Below are positions 60,373 through 64,000 of a stretch of 64,000 bases of DNA, piece by piece (position 1 is the first letter of the stretch; every line of letters starts with the position of its first letter). The notes below the pieces were generated by a model. It made no database searches. It was not told where the DNA came from and worked only from the letters and a program-made list of their open reading frames with translations. The DNA lies in the NCBI GenBank assembly GCA_964645775.1, contig CAZYBU010000003.1, positions 1 through 64,000 of the forward strand, written 5' to 3'. Source of the stretch: CAZYBU01 sp964645775 (lineage in GTDB: Bacteria; Spirochaetota; UBA4802; UBA5550). The position numbers and the translations under genes are program-made.

Positions 60373-60400
60373 TTGTAACATTTCAGATCACATGTACTAT
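60373..60400 (+). promoter_or_regulatory. Possible promoter for the BvgS-like kinase
   Basis: TTGTAA at 60373-60378, 16-nt spacer, TACTAT at 60395-60400; the ATG at 60427 leaves a short leader. The region 60235-60372 holds nothing else recognised. Confidence 0.45.
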
Positions 60401-60426
60401 GTGGATACTATGACAGGAAAACTGCT

Positions 60427-62943
60427 ATGCCTACAATTAAGATACACAGGCTGCTTGTACTTATAATCCCTCTCCTCGTTGCCGGGGTCATCCTGACCCT
60501 GCTCTTTACGAAACGACAACCCTCTTCCCGCGTTCTCTCACCCGAAGAACAAAAATGGCTCGAAGGAAAGGATGAAATTGTTTTTATTAGCCAGACAGAT
60601 TATCCTCCCTTTGAGTTCATCGACAGTGAAGGGAGAGAACAGGGTATGTGCCTGGAACTGGCCAGATGGATAGCGACTGAATTCGGCTTCAGGGCAAGGT
60701 TTACTGACGCAAGCTTTCGGGAGGCCCAGCAAGCTCTCCTTACCGGTGAAGCGGATGTTCTCACCAGTCTTTTCTACAGCAAAAATCGGGACAAAAGGTT
60801 CGATTTCACCAAGGTTATGTGGGAAATCCCGGCCATGATATTCGTCAGAAAAGACCGGCCTGATATCATCTCCCTGAACGATCTCCGTGAAAAACGGATC
60901 GCCATCCAGAAGGGAGACTACGCCAGAGATTTTCTCTCAAAGAGCGGAATACCCTATGTCGATATTCCCTGCGACAACTTTTACGAGGCAGTCCAGCTTG
61001 TCATCCAGAGAGAGGCGGACGCTGTTATCGGGGACAGGCAGATCATCCTCCATCATCTCTACAACCATAACCTTACGGATAAAATGAAAAGCGTGGGTGA
61101 CCCCCTGTATATAGGCAAAAACTGCATGGGAACAAAGGAAGATAATACGATTCTTGTCTCCATCCTGAACAAGGGGATTATCCTGGCCAAGGAGAGAGGT
61201 GTTTTTAACACCATAAACCGTAAGTGGATCGGAACAACCTACATCGATTCAGACACATGGTTCGAAAAAAATTTTGAAGATATCATCATTGTCTCATCCG
61301 GGCTCTTTGCGCTGGTCCTCTTTGTCCTTTTCTGGAATATTCAGCTCAGGTACCAGGTCCGTCAGAGTACGACAAGATTATCGGAAACGAACCGCAAGTA
61401 CCAGACCATCTTCGATTCAGCCAATGACGCCCTGATCGTGCATGACGCTGAAGGTGCTATTATAGACGTGAACGAGACCATGGTCGCCATGTACGGTCTT
61501 GATTCCAAGGATGAGGCCCGAACCCTTTCCATGCTTGACGATATCTCCGCGGAAAACACGAATCCAGGGAGATGGAATAAAATATGGGAAAACATTTCGG
61601 CAGAAGAGAAGGTCGATTTTGAATGGAAGGCCCGGCGACCTCATGATAACTCAACCTTTGATGTTCGGGTTAATCTGAACAGCATCTATTACGGCGACAG
61701 CCGCTATATCCTGGCCACCATCCGTGACATAACGGAAAGCAAGGCCACGGAACAGCAGCTTATCCAGTCCCAGAAGATGGAGACTCTCGGCACCCTTTCC
61801 GGGGGACTGGCGCATGATTTTAACAACGTACTTGCAGGTATTACCGGGTCACTTTCTCTCCTGAAGCGAAAACTTTCCAGGGGGGAATTCAGTTCCGACC
61901 TGGTGGAGACATGTCTCGCAACCATTGAGCACTCCACGGAACGGGCGAAAAACATCGTCTCCCATCTTCTTTCCCTTTCGCGGAAGGAAGAGCTCAATTT
62001 CGAACCGATTAACCTGAAGCATTCTATCGAACAGATCATCAATATCGCCCGGAACTCCTTTGATAAATCCGTATCCATAGAATTCCGAAGCAAAGAGACC
62101 AATCCCCTAGTCCTCGCGGACATCACCCGTCTGGAACAGGTCCTTCTGAATATCTGCATCAACGCAGAACACGCCATGACCATCATGCGGGAAGCGGGCG
62201 AACCCTGGGGAGGGGTCCTGGAAATACATGTCGAAAGGGCAGGCTATAATCCCAGTCTATTGAAGCTCAATCCCACCATGCAGGCAAAGGACCACCATGT
62301 CATCTCCATCCGTGACACGGGCGTGGGCATCCCGGAAAAAGACATTGACAGGATATTTAACCCTTTCTTCACCACGAAGGAGAAGGGAGGTTCCGGTCTG
62401 GGTCTCTCCATGGTCTACAATATCATCCAGAGGCATAGCGGATTCATACATATTTCAACCGTCCCCGGAGAAGGAACGACCTTCGAGATTTATCTTCCCG
62501 CCGCTGACGAAATAGAGAAAGCCCCTCCCAATAAACAGAAAATGATATACGAGAATGAAGGCTTCGGCCAGGACAAAAATATAACCATCCTTCTCGTGGA
62601 TGATGAACCGGTACTGAGAGAGATAGGCCGGTCCATCCTCCATGAATGTGGATACGAGGTCATTCTGGCGAAAAACGGAAAAGAGGCCGTTAAACTCTTC
62701 CAGGAAAGACGCGATACCATTGATCTTGTGATACTGGACATGCTTATGCCGGAGATGAACGGCAGGGACGCCTACGTGGAGATGAAAAAAATTGAGCCCG
62801 GGGTTCGCACCATTCTTTCGTCCGGTTTCAGGATGGACGAACGGGTTGAAGAGGTAATGGAACTGGGAGTCCGGCATTTCGTCCAGAAACCTTACACCCT
62901 GGAAAAGCTCTGCGCAACCATCCTGGAAGTTTTGGAAACTTGA
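60427..62943 (+). CDS. BvgS-like hybrid kinase with periplasmic solute-binding domain
   Basis: An 838-aa membrane sensor. One N-terminal helix (8-27), a periplasmic SBP_bac_3-type domain (about 38-275, with 'SQTDYPPFEFIDSEGREQG' and 'RFDFTKVMW'), a second membrane helix (about 285-305), PAS (about 320-445), DHp with His463 in GGLAHDFNNVLAG, HATPase with GSGLGLSMVY, and a receiver with Asp771 in LVILDMLMPEMNG. The binding domain is of the amino-acid type, so it probably senses a small polar solute. It is a single gene with its own promoter and no partner regulator beside it. Confidence 0.9.
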   Translation: MPTIKIHRLLVLIIPLLVAGVILTLLFTKRQPSSRVLSPEEQKWLEGKDEIVFISQTDYPPFEFIDSEGREQGMCLELARWIATEFGFRARFTDASFREAQQALLTGEADVLTSLFYSKNRDKRFDFTKVMWEIPAMIFVRKDRPDIISLNDLREKRIAIQKGDYARDFLSKSGIPYVDIPCDNFYEAVQLVIQREADAVIGDRQIILHHLYNHNLTDKMKSVGDPLYIGKNCMGTKEDNTILVSILNKGIILAKERGVFNTINRKWIGTTYIDSDTWFEKNFEDIIIVSSGLFALVLFVLFWNIQLRYQVRQSTTRLSETNRKYQTIFDSANDALIVHDAEGAIIDVNETMVAMYGLDSKDEARTLSMLDDISAENTNPGRWNKIWENISAEEKVDFEWKARRPHDNSTFDVRVNLNSIYYGDSRYILATIRDITESKATEQQLIQSQKMETLGTLSGGLAHDFNNVLAGITGSLSLLKRKLSRGEFSSDLVETCLATIEHSTERAKNIVSHLLSLSRKEELNFEPINLKHSIEQIINIARNSFDKSVSIEFRSKETNPLVLADITRLEQVLLNICINAEHAMTIMREAGEPWGGVLEIHVERAGYNPSLLKLNPTMQAKDHHVISIRDTGVGIPEKDIDRIFNPFFTTKEKGGSGLGLSMVYNIIQRHSGFIHISTVPGEGTTFEIYLPAADEIEKAPPNKQKMIYENEGFGQDKNITILLVDDEPVLREIGRSILHECGYEVILAKNGKEAVKLFQERRDTIDLVILDMLMPEMNGRDAYVEMKKIEPGVRTILSSGFRMDERVEEVMELGVRHFVQKPYTLEKLCATILEVLET

Positions 62944-62962
62944 CCGGTCCCTTGCTCATCGA

Positions 62963-63223
62963 TTATCCGAAACGGTAATGTTTTCGAAGAGGTCGGGTCA
63001 CCTCCCAGGTGCAGGAGAGTTCCTCAGGGAAAACGGCCAGGTCCCCTTCCCGGATCGTTACCTCCTCCCCTTCCGTCTTGACCGTAACCTCGCCTTCCAG
63101 TATCAGACAGGTCTCTTTCTCCGGGTAGTGCCAGGGAAATGTCGCCACGGGACTCTCCCAGGTCGGTTCCTTTTCCAGTGAAGACTTCTCCTCTTCCGTC
63201 GGTTTGCGTACTTCGATTTTCAT
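62963..63223 (-). CDS. Cupin domain protein (DUF861-type)
   Basis: An 86-aa single cupin. It has the double-stranded beta-helix motifs 'TFPWHYPEKETCLILEGEVTV' and 'GDLAVFPEELSCTWEV'; the metal-binding His/Glu pattern is partial (W-H-Y...E), as in DUF861/EutQ-like cupins. Function unknown. It begins 15 nt after the valS stop, with AAGGGA upstream, so it shares the valS transcript. Confidence 0.7.
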   Translation of the reverse strand: MKIEVRKPTEEEKSSLEKEPTWESPVATFPWHYPEKETCLILEGEVTVKTEGEEVTIREGDLAVFPEELSCTWEVTRPLRKHYRFG

Positions 63224-63238
63224 TCGTTCAGTCCCTTT

Positions 63239-64000
63239 TCAGCCAAGCTTGGTTCTGCTGGTTTCCAGTTTTTCAAGGAGTTCCCTAAACTCCTTCTGTT
63301 TTTCCTTTTCCTTCTCTATGACTTCGGACGGAGCCTTACCCAGAAATTTTTCATTTGAGAGCTTACCCTCAACCCTTGCCAGGTCTTTCTGTATACGTCC
63401 AATCTCTTTGTCGAGCCTTTCCCGTTCCCTGTCAAAGTCGATCAATCCTTCAAGAGGCATGTATATCTCGCATCCGGAAGTCACGGCCACGGCGTCGGTG
63501 TCAGCCGGTTCATAGCCGTCATCGACAACGGACTTTTCAAGACGGGCAAGAGACCGGATCTGTTCCCCTTCTTCTTCGATGAGGGAGGCGAGATCATCCT
63601 GCCCGGTCTTGAATATGACAGTCGCCTTTTTCTCGGGGGGAACGTTCATCTCTCCCCGGATGTTCCGAATTCGGTACAGCAGGTCCATGAACCTGGCGGC
63701 TTCATGGGCCCGTTCCTCTGAATCAAAATCCGGGTTAACCGAAGGCCAGGAGGCTACGATAACTGGTCCTTCATCCTTCCCCTTTACGTAGCTCCAGATC
63801 TCCTCCGTGATAAAAGGCATAAAGGGATGGAGCAGCTTCAGTCCCTGCCGAAGGATATGGAAAAGTACCTGGCGCACGGTATCCGCTCGGACAGAATCAT
63901 CCCCGTAAACGTCCTTTTTGGCCAGTTCCAGGTACCAGTCACAGAACTGGTGCCACCAGAAGTCATAAAGCGCATTTGCCGCATCGTTAAAACGATAGGT
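63239..64000 (-). CDS. valS: Valyl-tRNA synthetase, C-terminal part (cut by the window)
   Basis: The last 253 codons of a class I synthetase that charges tRNA-Val. The anticodon-binding domain shows 'YRFNDAANALYDFWWHQFCDWYLELAK' and 'LHPFMPFITEEIW', and a C-terminal coiled coil follows ('RERERLDKEIGRIQKDLARVEGKLSN') with the 'FLGKAPSEVIEKE' segment typical of ValS. The open frame continues to the window edge, so the catalytic core and start lie beyond 64000. Confidence 0.95.
   Translation of the reverse strand, partial: TYRFNDAANALYDFWWHQFCDWYLELAKKDVYGDDSVRADTVRQVLFHILRQGLKLLHPFMPFITEEIWSYVKGKDEGPVIVASWPSVNPDFDSEERAHEAARFMDLLYRIRNIRGEMNVPPEKKATVIFKTGQDDLASLIEEEGEQIRSLARLEKSVVDDGYEPADTDAVAVTSGCEIYMPLEGLIDFDRERERLDKEIGRIQKDLARVEGKLSNEKFLGKAPSEVIEKEKEKQKEFRELLEKLETSRTKLG

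Noticed and set aside
1..64000. CRISPR array, prophage, rRNA operon or insertion sequence
   Set aside because: No regularly spaced repeats, phage structural genes, rRNA sequence or transposase frame was found.

Overview
The window comes from a diderm (Gram-negative-type) bacterium that looks adapted to anaerobic or low-oxygen life. It encodes TolC-like and OmpA-like envelope proteins, a LolA-like protein, an AsmA-like protein and an RND pump. It also has a B12-dependent (class II) ribonucleotide reductase, B12-dependent methionine synthase and a set of genes resembling the oxygen-sensitive ATP-driven benzoyl-CoA reductase family. The 7TM-DISM/SpoIIE phosphatase and the many PAS-type hybrid kinases would suit a spirochaete (Leptospira-like branch) or a deltaproteobacterial-type anaerobe. 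I cannot place the phylum from sequence alone. Base and codon use look fairly even, and no phage, CRISPR array, rRNA or transposase gene is seen.

Layout. 0.1-1.9 kb: a dyad-rich segment, an SGNH-type hydrolase with Cys at the nucleophile position, a small membrane protein and a 69-aa protein with a strong terminator. 1.9-7.0 kb (minus strand): a six-gene operon of two HgdB/Bcr-type catalytic subunits, two BadF/BadG-type activator ATPases, a ferredoxin with no normal start codon and an EthD-like protein, under a promoter overlapped by repeated half-sites. 7.3-14.4 kb: six coupled signalling genes (two PAS kinases, a lone receiver, a REC-PAS-kinase-REC hybrid, a REC-HATPase protein without H-box, and a REC-HD-GYP phosphodiesterase). 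14.4-22.7 kb: more signalling (LuxR-type regulator with an altered receiver, SpoIIE phosphatase, another hybrid kinase, a receiver protein) plus a lipoprotein and a LEA14-like protein.

22.8-31.5 kb: two envelope proteins, metH, and carA-nrdJ, with two 73-bp elements bounded by GGGTCAGACCC-type inverted ends. 31.7-39.8 kb: an unusual envelope transport locus with an RND pump lacking a membrane-fusion protein, a TolC-like protein, an unknown membrane-anchored helical protein, a fused ABC ATPase/MlaE-like permease and, facing it, a LolA-like protein. 39.9-46.8 kb: tRNA-Ala(CGC), alkyltransferase, OmpA-like and AsmA-like proteins, threonine aldolase, a CDF metal exporter, a broken receiver gene and arsenate reductase. 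46.8-50.7 kb: GH127 arabinofuranosidase and a DUF1634/TauE pair. 50.7-57.0 kb: a three-gene minus-strand set with a PPDK-like protein lacking the PEP-binding barrel and a degenerate GGDEF protein. 57.1-64 kb: DinB-like, thioesterase, condensation-type acyltransferase, zinc-ribbon membrane protein, a BvgS-like hybrid kinase, cupin and the 3' part of valS.

The best candidates for undescribed biology are the aryl/acyl-CoA reductase-like operon with its non-canonical ferredoxin start, the RND/OMF/MlaFE-like transport locus, and the PPDK-like plus degenerate-GGDEF pair. All names are from reading motifs; no database search was run.
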